From: Ancylobacter sp. SL191
Lineage (GTDB): Bacteria > Pseudomonadota > Alphaproteobacteria > Rhizobiales > Xanthobacteraceae
DNA: 64,000 nucleotides
Direction: 5' to 3'
Assembly: GCF_026625645.1 (NCBI RefSeq)
Contig: NZ_CP113056.1
Location: 3,447,001-3,511,000, forward strand
Shown here: positions 52,609-61,183 of the stretch, one piece after another
Position numbering within the stretch: position 1 is the stretch's first letter
How the letters are laid out: each line of letters opens with the position of its first letter
Position numbers and translations under genes: made by a program
The notes under the pieces: model-generated
What the model was told of the DNA's origin: nothing
The model's database searches: none
What the model saw: the letters and a program-made list of their open reading frames with translations, nothing else

Positions 52609-53768
52609 GACAACACCTCGCGTGCCTCGACCTGAGAGGCGCGGGTAATGCCGACCCACGCCGCGACGGTGCAGACAATAGCAAGGGCAAGCGCGATTTG
52701 CGCAAGATCGGGCGGCAGCATCACCACGCGGCGCGGGAAGAAAGGGAAGATCATCCATGCCAGGACGACCGCAAGTGCGTAGCCGGCGATGCCGATGAGT
52801 GCGGCCTGCTGGCCGATGAGACGGACCACGACGCTCTCGCGCGCGCCCATCAGCTTTAGCAGAGCGATCACGTGCAGCTTTTCGAGGGTCATGGTGTAGA
52901 CGATGAGCGACACCACGATGGCGGTGATGACAAGGATCATCCCGGTGAAGGTCAGGATCTGGAGGCGCAGCTTCCAGAGCCGGGCATTGAGCATCAGATC
53001 ACGCTGCTCGCCCGTGGTCATGACCCGCACGTCGCCCCAGCGCTGCAGGGAGGCGATCACGCGAGCGGTGTCGGCGGCGGGATCGAGCCGGACCAGCACG
53101 GCAGAGATCTTGCTGTCTTGCGCCACCGAGCTTGCATCGGCGCTCACGGCGCTGGCGCCGGTCCCGGCGGCGCGCGCGAGATGGATCTCTTCCGATGTGC
53201 GGCGTCGCGCGATGACGGCCGCGTCATTGATACCGACGAAAAGCAGTCCGTCGCCGGCCGAATCGACCATCTGCCGCGTGAGGCCGACGACCGTATAGAC
53301 ATCGCGCGCGAGCTGTATCCGGTCGTCGACCTTCAGGCCGGTGCTCGCATCTGCCACCGCCTCATAGCGGCTGCCGCCGAGCCAGCGACCTTCCGCGAGC
53401 GACAGCCAGCGTCCATTGTCGCGCGGCACGTCGACACCGGTCACGGTGGCGCGGCGCGGGGCGCCGGCGAAGCTGAACTGCTGGCTGAACTGGGTGAAGC
53501 GCCGCACATCCGCGACACCGGGCACGCCCTCGACCCGCCGGTCCATGTCGGCCGCCACGGCGGAACCTTCGGCAAAAGGCCCGGCGCGCTCGCCTTGCAC
53601 GACCCAGAGATCAGCATCGATCCGGTCGATGATGAGGAGCGCATCTTCGACGATGCCGCGATAGAGGCCGATCATGCCGATCACCGCCATGACGAGGAAG
53701 GCGATGCCGACAGTGGTAAGCGCGAAGCGGGTCGGTGCGTGGAGCGTATCTTTCAGCGCCAGGTTCAC
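52605..53768 (-). CDS. FtsX/MacB-type ABC permease
   Basis: The 387-residue permease has one N-terminal helix (about 15-37), a periplasmic domain (about 40-265) and three C-terminal helices (about 270-385), the DevC/FtsX layout. MNLALKDTLHAPTRFALTTVGIAFLVMAVIGMIG in outline is the N-terminus. It overlaps its neighbours by 4 nt on both sides, so it is tightly coupled to the HlyD-type adaptor and the ATPase. DevBCA-type export of glycolipid or a metabolite is a plausible model; substrate unknown. Confidence 0.92.
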   Translation of the reverse strand: MNLALKDTLHAPTRFALTTVGIAFLVMAVIGMIGLYRGIVEDALLIIDRIDADLWVVQGERAGPFAEGSAVAADMDRRVEGVPGVADVRRFTQFSQQFSFAGAPRRATVTGVDVPRDNGRWLSLAEGRWLGGSRYEAVADASTGLKVDDRIQLARDVYTVVGLTRQMVDSAGDGLLFVGINDAAVIARRRTSEEIHLARAAGTGASAVSADASSVAQDSKISAVLVRLDPAADTARVIASLQRWGDVRVMTTGEQRDLMLNARLWKLRLQILTFTGMILVITAIVVSLIVYTMTLEKLHVIALLKLMGARESVVVRLIGQQAALIGIAGYALAVVLAWMIFPFFPRRVVMLPPDLAQIALALAIVCTVAAWVGITRASQVEAREVLS

Positions 53769-54967
53769 GGGGCCGCTCCGGCGAGGCGCACGCGCATGAA
53801 CGGGTAGAGGTCGTCAGGTTTGAGGATCTCCTGGCCGGCATCAAGACCGCGCCGGATCTCGACGCGCCGCGCGCCGGCCTCGCCCAGCGTTACTTCGCGC
53901 CATCGCGCGCGGCCGCGGGACGCGATCCATACGCCGGGGCGCCCGTCGCGCCAGACAAGATACGACGTTGGCACGGTCAGCAACGGGCCGCGCCGCTCGA
54001 GGATGATACGCGCCATGGCGCGCTGGCCGAGGGCCCAGTTCGCGGGAACCGTATCGAGCGCGATGTCGATCTCGAATTCCCTCGTCTCCCGGTCGACCTC
54101 CCGCCCGAGCCTGAGGACGTGCCCGCGGATGGTGTCCTCGGCGCGAGTGAAGGTGATCTCCGCCGCCTGTCCCGACCGGACAGCGGATATGGCGCTCTCG
54201 TCCAGCCGCGCGGTCAGGACAAGACTTTCCGGATCGACGAGGTGCAGCAGCTCGCTGCCCGGCGCCAGCACCTCGCCGACATGGCGCGTGCGCGACACCA
54301 CCACGCCGGAAATCGGCGCGCGCAGCACGCTGTCGTCGAGTTGGACGCGGGCAACGGCTATGCGCGCCTTCGCGGCATCGTGCTCGGCCTCGGCCTGCTC
54401 AATGGCGCGGCCCGCGCGCGCGATGTCGGCTTCAGCCTGACGGCGGGCGGCGAGCGCGTCTTCGAGGCCCGCCGCGCTGGAGACACCCTTGGCGAGCAGC
54501 GCGACCTGCCGTTCATGCGTCGCGCGCGCCTGTTCCAGCGTCGCGAGGGCGCGGTCGCGCTCGGCTTGTGCGGCACCCACCCCGCGCTCGGCGGCATGGG
54601 CGCTCGCCTCGGCGGCGTCGACCTCGCCACTGAGGTCATCGAAGGCGAGGCGGGCGAGTGTCTCACCTTTGGCGACCACGTCGTTGCGGTCGACAGCGAG
54701 TTCCTCGATGCGCGCCTGGATGCGACTGCCGACGCTTGCCTCGGTCAGGGCCGACAATGTGCCGGGGCCCCGAAGCTCCACATCCAGCATGCCTGAGCGC
54801 AGAATCTCACCCTCGACCGCATGCGGATAGAAATAGCGCAGGCCAGCGAATCCGATCCCCAGAACCACCGCCACGAGGACGGTCAGCCGAAGCCCATGGC
54901 GACGACGCGGACGCGGGAGGGGGGCCTCCAGCGACAGGAACGGGTCGAGGCCCGGCTGGACGTTCAT
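53765..54967 (-). CDS. HlyD/DevB-type periplasmic adaptor subunit
   Basis: The 400-residue protein has a cytoplasmic tip, one transmembrane helix (about residues 25-45), a lipoyl half (GPGTLSALTEASVGSRIQARIEEL), a long coiled-coil hairpin rich in Ala/Glu/Arg (about 105-205), the second lipoyl half (LDDSVLRAPISGVVVSRTRHVGEVLAPGSELL in outline), and beta-barrel and membrane-proximal domains. It bridges the permease to an outer-membrane channel. The start at 54967 (MNVQPGLDPFLSLE) is preferred; the upstream frame overlaps the Cys-rich gene. Confidence 0.9.
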   Translation of the reverse strand: MNVQPGLDPFLSLEAPLPRPRRRHGLRLTVLVAVVLGIGFAGLRYFYPHAVEGEILRSGMLDVELRGPGTLSALTEASVGSRIQARIEELAVDRNDVVAKGETLARLAFDDLSGEVDAAEASAHAAERGVGAAQAERDRALATLEQARATHERQVALLAKGVSSAAGLEDALAARRQAEADIARAGRAIEQAEAEHDAAKARIAVARVQLDDSVLRAPISGVVVSRTRHVGEVLAPGSELLHLVDPESLVLTARLDESAISAVRSGQAAEITFTRAEDTIRGHVLRLGREVDRETREFEIDIALDTVPANWALGQRAMARIILERRGPLLTVPTSYLVWRDGRPGVWIASRGRARWREVTLGEAGARRVEIRRGLDAGQEILKPDDLYPFMRVRLAGAAP

Positions 54968-55004
54968 GACAAGGGCATCCGGGTGAAGGGCGGCCGGGGG
55001 CGGG

Positions 55005-55277
55005 TCACTGGGCGGGGGTAGCCTTGGCGGCGACGAGAGCCTCCTTGCAGGGTTGGGAGATCTTGTCGGGATTGGCCTTGATGCACTGAAGGATGCGCCC
55101 GCCGCCTGGCTGCACGCCGGGGCAGGTGGCGCGGATGTCCGCCTTGCAGGCGGCACGGACAGCCTCTGCCTGTGCACGCGAGAGGTTCTGTGCCGACGCG
55201 GCTCCTGAGAAGGCGGCGCCGAGCAGGGTGGCGAAAGCCAGCACGAGGCCGGCGCGAAGGAAGAACGCACGATCCAT
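55005..55277 (-). CDS. small exported cysteine-rich repeat protein
   Basis: The 90-residue product has a signal peptide (cleavage near ASAQ, about residue 29) and a mature part with four cysteines: AACKADIRATC, LQCIKAN and QPCKEAL, in the GGGRILQCIK context typical of cysteine-rich (Golgi-apparatus-protein-like) repeats found in proteobacteria. AAAGGAG precedes the ATG. It is the first gene of the exporter operon (37 nt before the adaptor) and divergent from the two-component system. A periplasmic redox, metal or lipid-binding role is only a guess. Confidence 0.85.
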   Translation of the reverse strand: MDRAFFLRAGLVLAFATLLGAAFSGAASAQNLSRAQAEAVRAACKADIRATCPGVQPGGGRILQCIKANPDKISQPCKEALVAAKATPAQ

Positions 55278-55538
55278 GAGGTCGGCTCCTTTAGCGGGTT
55301 GGGACACAGGACCATGGAGCCCGCCCGGCTGGGGGGCGGCCGACCGCGACAGGCTCCATGGCGGGCAGGTTTGCGCCTGCCATGCCGCCGGGAACGGGTG
55401 TGCTGCGCACGGCGGTGGAAGCGAATATCGACCCGAGGGTTTGCGGCCGTGTCTCCGCGCCGGGGCTTTTTGTTGCAGTTTGTATCGACGCCGTGGGGAC
55501 GGCTTGCGCGGCTCCGTCGTCGCTGTCATGCCAGCGCC

Positions 55539-56258
55539 ATGACAGCCGCAAGAGTGCTTCTGGTTGAGGACGACCGCGACATTCGCAGCCTGCTCGTCGA
55601 TTTCCTCGGCGGCGAGGGCTATGACGTCGAGGCGGTCGGCAGCGGCGTCCTTATGGACCGGGCGCTGGCGCGCGGCATGCCCGACCTTGTCATCCTCGAC
55701 ATCATGCTGCCCGGTGAGGATGGGCTGTCAATCTGCCGGCGGCTCAGGACCAGAAGCCGCGTACCGATCCTCATGCTCACGGCCAAGCATGACGACATCG
55801 ACCGCATCGTCGGGCTGGAGATTGGCGCCGACGATTATCTCGGCAAGCCGTTCAACCCGCGCGAATTGCTCGCGCGCATCCGCGCATTGCTGCGCCGCGC
55901 GTCCGGTCCCCTGTCCGCGCGTGTGCCAGAGCGGAGGCGCCGGCGTTTCGCGGGGCTCATCGCCGATCTCGACGCACGCACGGTGGCGGACGAGAGCGGG
56001 CAGCGTGTGCTTCTCACCACGGCCGAGTTCGACCTGTTGACCTGTTTCCTCGAACGGCCCGGCCGCGTGCTCTCGCGCGACCAGCTGCTGGACTGGACAC
56101 GCGGGCGCGCCGGTGGCGACCCGTTTGACCGAACCATCGACGTCACCGTGTCGCGGCTGCGCAGCAAGCTGGCCTGCGGCCTCGGCGAGGCCGAGCAACC
56201 GATCACCACCGTGCGAAATGTCGGCTACCTGTTCTCGGCCGACGTGCACGAGGTCTGA
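55539..56258 (+). CDS. OmpR-family response regulator
   Basis: The 239-residue protein has a receiver domain with acidic pair Asp11/Asp12, phosphoacceptor Asp54 (VILDIMLPGEDG), Thr81 and Lys103 (GKPFNPREL). A winged-helix C-terminal domain follows (TTAEFDLLTCFLERPGRVLSRDQLLDWTRG in outline). The start at 55539 is an ATG with the family N-terminus; the upstream frame is unrelated. It is followed after 11 nt by its kinase and is divergent from the exporter operon, its likely target. Confidence 0.95.
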   Translation: MTAARVLLVEDDRDIRSLLVDFLGGEGYDVEAVGSGVLMDRALARGMPDLVILDIMLPGEDGLSICRRLRTRSRVPILMLTAKHDDIDRIVGLEIGADDYLGKPFNPRELLARIRALLRRASGPLSARVPERRRRRFAGLIADLDARTVADESGQRVLLTTAEFDLLTCFLERPGRVLSRDQLLDWTRGRAGGDPFDRTIDVTVSRLRSKLACGLGEAEQPITTVRNVGYLFSADVHEV

Positions 56259-56269
56259 GGCGAATTGCC

Positions 56270-57595
56270 ATGCGTCTTGGCCTGCTCACCCGCATCATCC
56301 TGATCGTCGCGATGGCGTTTTTCGCCATCCAGCTGCTGGCGCTGGCCTTCTATTTCGGCGCGGGCGAGGGGGGGCGCACTCTCGGCGAGGCGCCGCCTTC
56401 ACTGCCGCGGCAGATCGCGTCTCTGGCCCTACTGGTCGATGAGGTGCCGGCCGATCTTCGGCCCGCTTTGCTGGAGGCCTTCAGCGAGAATGGCCGCATC
56501 GCTACGATCATTCCCGCCCTACCCGATAATCTCGACCCCACGAAAGGCATCGGACGTATCGAGCGTTCCATCCGGACGGCGCTGGCGCTGCGCGGTGCGC
56601 AGGGGCGGCAAGTGCTCGTGCGCCTCGACGGCCCCACTGAAGACGGGCGCGGTGACATGCTCAGCGTCTATGTCGGACTGGCCGAGGGCGGCTATGTCTG
56701 GCTCGATATCCAGGACCGCGTCACCGTCCGGCTGCTCGGCGTGCCGATCGGCTTCTTCGCCGGCCTGTTCGGCGTCCTTGTCGCTCTGGCCGCGTTGGTC
56801 GCGGTCGCGCGCGAGATGCGGCCGATCACACGCCTCGCCCGCGAGGTCGACAGGGTCGGCGAGAACATCGCCCCGGTCACGATAGCCGAGCGCGGCGCGC
56901 CGGAGTTGCGCAAGCTGATCCGCGCGGTGAACGCGATGCAGGAGCGTATCGCCGCTTTAGTGCGCAACCGAACGCTGACGCTCGGCGCTATCTCGCACGA
57001 CCTGCGCACCTATCTCACTCGCCTGCGCCTGCGCGTGGAAATGTTGCCGGACAGTCGCCACCGCGCCGGCGCCATTGCCGATGTCGAAGCCATGCAGTCG
57101 CTAGTGGAAGACACACTCGACTTCGCGCAGGAGTCCTTTGCCCCGACAGAGCCGCCCTCCGCCGACGTCGCGGCCGCGCTGCGCCGCTACAGCGCCGAGC
57201 AGAACGACGCGCGCCTCGTCCTCGACTTGCCGGACGGCCCGGCATGGGTCGCGATGGGCGACAAGGCGCTCGGGCGCGTCATTGCGAACCTCGTCGGCAA
57301 TGCGTTGCGCTATGGCGAGCGTGCCTTCGCCCGCATCGATGCCAGCGGCTCGCCTGTGGTGCTGGTCATAGAGGATGAGGGCCCCGGCATCCCCGCCGAG
57401 GAGCGCGAGCGCGTCTTCGAGCCGTTCCATCGGCTGGAGTCCTCGCGCAATCGCGACAGCGGCGGGACGGGCCTCGGCCTGACCATCGTCCGCCGGCTGG
57501 TCGAGCGGCACGGCGGCAGTGTCGAGCTGGACACCAGCTGGCGCGGGGGGCTTGCCGTCCGGGTCCGGTTGCCGCGGGCGGAACCTGCGGGCTGA
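56270..57595 (+). CDS. sensor histidine kinase (EnvZ/OmpR-type class)
   Basis: The 441-residue kinase has two transmembrane helices (about 8-30 and 158-180) around a 125-residue periplasmic domain, a HAMP domain (to about 235), an H-box with His243 (GAISHDLRTYLTRLRLR) and a HATPase domain (N-box ANLVGNALRYGE, G1 DEGPGIP, G2 GGTGLGLTIV). The H-box has Tyr where most relatives have Pro (HDLRTPLTR). It forms a pair with the preceding regulator. The periplasmic region has no named fold that I can see. Confidence 0.93.
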   Translation: MRLGLLTRIILIVAMAFFAIQLLALAFYFGAGEGGRTLGEAPPSLPRQIASLALLVDEVPADLRPALLEAFSENGRIATIIPALPDNLDPTKGIGRIERSIRTALALRGAQGRQVLVRLDGPTEDGRGDMLSVYVGLAEGGYVWLDIQDRVTVRLLGVPIGFFAGLFGVLVALAALVAVAREMRPITRLAREVDRVGENIAPVTIAERGAPELRKLIRAVNAMQERIAALVRNRTLTLGAISHDLRTYLTRLRLRVEMLPDSRHRAGAIADVEAMQSLVEDTLDFAQESFAPTEPPSADVAAALRRYSAEQNDARLVLDLPDGPAWVAMGDKALGRVIANLVGNALRYGERAFARIDASGSPVVLVIEDEGPGIPAEERERVFEPFHRLESSRNRDSGGTGLGLTIVRRLVERHGGSVELDTSWRGGLAVRVRLPRAEPAG

Positions 57596-57679
57596 TACAA
57601 ATCGACATGCCGCGGTTCGAGCGGCGATACCTTGGCTGCTCACCCTTGCCGCCTCAGCAACGGCAAAGGACTTGATGCC

Positions 57680-58240
57680 ATGAGAGCCACATTCCCGACC
57701 AGACTGAGCACACGGATGGCCGGCGCAGCGGTCGTCCTCGGCGTCGCCGCCGCGGCCATACCCACATTCGGGAGCGCGCGGGAACTGACAGGGCCCGCCG
57801 GGCCCTGGGCATGCGAGCCGGAGCCGTTCGTGAGCGAACCGGGTCCGGCCTTCGATCCGACCGCCGTTCGGCTCATTGCCGGCCTGCTCCTCTCGGCGCA
57901 GGAAACCGCGCTCGGCATCCGGAGCGACCAGATGGATGCCTGGCGCGGCTACACAACGGCGCTCATCGCGCTTATGCCCTCAGGCGAGCGGCTCGGGCGC
58001 TGGACGGAGGAGAAGCAGCGCGCCGAGGCACAGGCTTTCGACCTCGCGCAGGACCTTGCCAGTGCCGCCATCGAGCGGGCGGAGAAGGCCCGTGTGTTGC
58101 AAGAGGCCGTTTCCAAGCTGAAGGCGGCGCTGACGCCTGAGCAGATGCGCATGGCCAAGCTGATGCAGGAGAGCCTGGTCGAGCGTATCGTCCGTTTCCT
58201 GGAATGGCGCCGCAGCGAGGCGCCCGGCATGCCGCTCTGA
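57680..58240 (+). CDS. periplasmic helical protein, LTXXQ/Spy-like
   Basis: The 186-residue product has a signal peptide (cleavage near GSAR, about residue 34), one Cys (WACEPEP), and a helical mature part ending LKAALTPEQMRMAKLMQESL. The LTPEQ-like motif near the C-terminus is the mark of Spy/CpxP-type periplasmic chaperones and metal sensors. It is 84 nt downstream of the kinase on the same strand and could act as its accessory inhibitor or effector. Assignment is by motif and context. Confidence 0.7.
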   Translation: MRATFPTRLSTRMAGAAVVLGVAAAAIPTFGSARELTGPAGPWACEPEPFVSEPGPAFDPTAVRLIAGLLLSAQETALGIRSDQMDAWRGYTTALIALMPSGERLGRWTEEKQRAEAQAFDLAQDLASAAIERAEKARVLQEAVSKLKAALTPEQMRMAKLMQESLVERIVRFLEWRRSEAPGMPL

Positions 58241-58261
58241 CGGTCGCGCGCCGACAAAAAA

Positions 58262-58291
58262 GGGCCGGGAGCGCAGGCTCCCGGCCTTCTT
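58262..58291. terminator. bidirectional rho-independent terminator
   Basis: A 10-bp perfect stem (58263-58272 GGCCGGGAGC and 58277-58286, 4-nt loop) has TTCTTTAT on the plus side and a TTTTTTG-run on the minus side. It lies between two convergent genes and can serve both. Confidence 0.88.
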
Positions 58292-58308
58292 TATCGGGTG
58301 ACGCCCGA

Positions 58309-58980
58309 TCACCAGCGCTGGAAGCTGCGCGAACCGGTGTGCACAGCGCCGCCGGGACCGGTGACCGTCCGATTGGCCGTGCAGCCCTGTCCGGCGGCGC
58401 AGCTGCGCGTGCGCGTTGCGGTGCCTCCCCGAGGGCCTTCCGTGCTCCGGGTGGAGGTGCAGGCCCCGCTGGTGCAGGTGCGGGTCTGCGCCGTTGAGCC
58501 GCCATAGACGCCGGTGGCGCCGCGAAGACCGACGCAGGTGCCGCCCGCGCAAGTGAGCGAGCGGTTGGCCGACGTCACGCGCGGCGGCCCATAGGGCGGA
58601 TAGGCACCCCAGCGCCCATACCAGGGATAGGCGACATAGTGGCGATCCCAATAGACCCGGTTGAAGGACACGACGGTGATGCCGACCACCGGCGCCACCG
58701 GCGCGGTGAGCACAACCGGCGCCCCACGATAGATCACCTGGATGTAGTTCGCCGCCACCCAGCCGCGATACGGGCCGAAGCTGATGTCGCACCAGCTATA
58801 GCCGGAGACGCAGCCAAAGGTGGTGATGGCAGCGCCTGTCGGCACGACCGTGACCGTGGGATAGACGGTCGACGGACCGGCGCGAAGATTGACGTTGGTG
58901 ACGGCGACGGCCGTGGTGGCGGCACTGGCAACCGGCGCGGCGAGAGCCAGAGCGGCAGCAAATATGATCTTCCCGAGCAT
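58309..58980 (-). CDS. exported SH3-domain protein with Cys-containing C-terminal repeats
   Basis: The 223-residue protein has a signal peptide (cleavage near ASA, about residue 20), then a bacterial SH3 domain (VTNVNLRAGPSTVYPTVTVVP to YRGWVAANYIQVIY). A Tyr/Pro/Trp-rich spacer follows (YPWYGRWGAYPPYGPP). The C-terminal 80 residues are three repeats of about 25 residues, each with a Cys pair: LTCAGGTCVG, RTCTSGACTS and RSCAAGQGCT. A cell-wall-binding periplasmic or surface role is likely. Repeats of this kind are seen in rhizobial small secreted proteins. Confidence 0.85.
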   Translation of the reverse strand: MLGKIIFAAALALAAPVASAATTAVAVTNVNLRAGPSTVYPTVTVVPTGAAITTFGCVSGYSWCDISFGPYRGWVAANYIQVIYRGAPVVLTAPVAPVVGITVVSFNRVYWDRHYVAYPWYGRWGAYPPYGPPRVTSANRSLTCAGGTCVGLRGATGVYGGSTAQTRTCTSGACTSTRSTEGPRGGTATRTRSCAAGQGCTANRTVTGPGGAVHTGSRSFQRW

Positions 58981-59268
58981 GGCGGAACCCTGGTTCAGGT
59001 GGCCGGAAGCGGCCTCTGTTTACCCACCGACCTTTCTGGGTCTTGGATATCGCCGGGGTGTCTCGACCGGGTTTCAAATTGTGACAGTCATTGCGGAGCG
59101 AGCGCGGTAGCCATCTGAGTGATCGACCAACGGTCACACGTTATGCGGCGACTGTCGGGACCGCCGAAGCGCGCGGGATCCGAACGAGACTGAAGCGCGG
59201 GTTTATCACGGATATGTTTGTCGACCTGCGGGCGACGCACGCCGTCTAAGCACCTTGTTGGGCATTCT

Positions 59269-59655
59269 CTAAATAAGCGCAATTTCAACGACATAGGTGT
59301 TCGCAGTTTCGCCTTGGTCGGCGCGCCACTTCCGTACAAGGTCGCGAACACCCGAATGGGTGGCGCGGTCGGCGAGTAAGGCCCTTTCCAGCACCGACCT
59401 TGATCCGTGGATCCGCACGAGTTGCTGGTCGACTTCGACCGATCAGCGCTCACAGATAGGCTTTGCGGAACGGTGCCTCGCCCCCGGTGATATTCGAGCG
59501 TATGAGCTGCCCGAAGCGGGCGAGCTTATCCGAATCGAGCCGGCTTGCGGCGGCACCCTGATTCTCGATCCGCTCCAGCGCCGAATGTGCACGGTCCCGA
59601 TCTGCCTTGAGCTTGGCAATCTGCTCCTTGAGCATCTCGTCGGGCTCAGTGATGC
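59269..59655 (-). pseudogene. decayed serine recombinase C-terminus (nonsense plus frameshift)
   Basis: The minus strand encodes TEPDEMLKEQIAKLKADRDR, then RFGQLIRSNITGGEAPFRKAYL and a TGA, and after a frame change VEVDQQLVRIHGSRSVLERALL, GVRDLVRKWRADQGE, ending at TAG (59269). These blocks in order are the coiled-coil and C-terminal end of large serine recombinases (typical text R-F-G-x-L-M-R-E-N-I-T-T-G-E-x-P-F-R-K-A-Y-L-R-A-x-I-D-R-V-E-V-D). The catalytic N-terminus is absent. The TGA probably replaced an Arg codon (CGA). Confidence 0.72.
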
Positions 59656-59788
59656 CGTCGGGCTGCCGTTCCGCTGTTTGTTCTTTGGCCGTTGGATATT
59701 TCCCAAACGGTCTTAAGCGATGGCTGCGCCATCGCGTCCGAGATCCGGCGCCCTCGAGTGCCTTGCCGCTCAAGATGCGGTCCGAGGA

Positions 59789-61183
59789 TTAGCCGCGCCA
59801 GCCGCGCGAGTAACCGATCGCCCGCGTAAATCGTTGGCGGTCGGCGTCCGACACCGATCCATCCGGTTCGAAGCGGCGGGCTTTGGCTCGCACCCGGCCA
59901 ACCTCCACGCCGCAGAGTTCGGCCAAGCCGAGCGCGGTCATCTCGTGCAGAGTCGGCACTAGCACAGTTCGTCTGGACGCCGCGGCAAGGAAGCCGGCGA
60001 AATAGCGGCTCTGGGAGAGGCCGCCATCAATGGAAAGCGTCGTGATCGCCCCGGCATAGTTGGCTGCCGGCTCGATGAGGCCGACGGTGAGAAGCGCGAT
60101 CCCCTCCAGCGCCGCACGCACCATGTCGCGCCGATCCGTCGCCGCGTCCATGCCGATGAAGAGCGGCGCGGCGTGCCGATCCCAATAAGGAGCGGCGAGC
60201 CCTGAAAGGGCCGGCACGAAGACAAGGCCCCGGCTCAGAACGGAAGGCCCCTCGAAGCCGTCGAGTTCCTGCGGATGCTGATAGAGGCCGAGCCGGCGCA
60301 GCCATTCCAGCGCAGCTCCGGCATCATAGACGCCGCCTTCGAGGGCGAAGACTGGCCCCTCCCCCACCCGCTGCCAGGCGATGGTGGGCAGGAGACCGTC
60401 GAGCGTTGGCCGCTGCGCTCCGGTAATGGCAAGCAGGAAGGCCCCGGTGCCGAAGGTGATCTTCACCTCGCCCGGGGCGCGGCAGCCATGGCCATAGAGC
60501 GCGGCCTGCTGGTCGACGATGGAGGCCTTGATCGGCACGCCATCGACGGCGCCGAACCCGGCATCGACCGCGCGGATCGGCGGCAGGGCCTCGATCGGAA
60601 CCCCGTGCAGGGCGCAGAGGTCCGCGCTCCAGGTTAGAGTCGCGAGGTCGAGCAGGCCGGTGCGCGACGCCGTTGCCAGATCGGTCGCGAAGGTTCCGGT
60701 CAGCCGCTCCAGGAAGAAGGCGTCGGTGGTGCCGAGGCGCAGGCGCCGCTGTGCGTGGGCCGCCTTCACGACGGGGCTCTCCCGCATCAGCCAACCGAGC
60801 TTGCTGGCGGAGAAATACGGGTCGAGCGGCAGGCCGGAGATCGCCTGAGAGCGCGCCTGCACCGCCGCGCCAAGCCCGGCCAACTCGTCGGCGGTGCGGG
60901 CATCCTGCCACACAATGACATTTGAGAGCGGTGCGCCGGTCACTGCGTCCCAGGCGAGGCAGCTCTCGCCCTGATTGGCGAGCGCGATGGCATCGACCGG
61001 CCCGGCGGCGGCGAGGAGGGCGCGGATATTGGTAATTAGCTCCTCTGGGTCATGCTCGACCCAGCCGGAGGCGGGGTACCACTGCGCGTGCGTGCGGCTC
61101 CCGGCAAGTTCCGCCGCGCCATCGTCGGCGACAACGAGGCAGCGTGTGGAGGTCGTGCCCTGGTCGATGGCGGCGACGCGCAT
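59789..61183 (-). CDS. FGGY-family carbohydrate (glycerol/polyol) kinase
   Basis: The 464-residue kinase has the phosphate-1 loop DQGTTSTRCLV (residues 7-17), DPEELI and DARTADEL, the adenosine-site block FGTGAFLLAITG and the C-terminal GGLSQSRYFAGFLAA. Family FGGY is certain; glycerol kinase is the nearest well-known member, but its FGGY signatures are divergent and related polyol kinases are possible. It overlaps the upstream oxidoreductase stop by one base, so it belongs to the operon. Confidence 0.88.
   Translation of the reverse strand: MRVAAIDQGTTSTRCLVVADDGAAELAGSRTHAQWYPASGWVEHDPEELITNIRALLAAAGPVDAIALANQGESCLAWDAVTGAPLSNVIVWQDARTADELAGLGAAVQARSQAISGLPLDPYFSASKLGWLMRESPVVKAAHAQRRLRLGTTDAFFLERLTGTFATDLATASRTGLLDLATLTWSADLCALHGVPIEALPPIRAVDAGFGAVDGVPIKASIVDQQAALYGHGCRAPGEVKITFGTGAFLLAITGAQRPTLDGLLPTIAWQRVGEGPVFALEGGVYDAGAALEWLRRLGLYQHPQELDGFEGPSVLSRGLVFVPALSGLAAPYWDRHAAPLFIGMDAATDRRDMVRAALEGIALLTVGLIEPAANYAGAITTLSIDGGLSQSRYFAGFLAAASRRTVLVPTLHEMTALGLAELCGVEVGRVRAKARRFEPDGSVSDADRQRFTRAIGYSRGWRG

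Noticed and set aside
59297..59716. Plus-strand 139-residue frame near the polyol operon
   Set aside because: It is antisense to recognisable recombinase fragments, which explain the DNA better.
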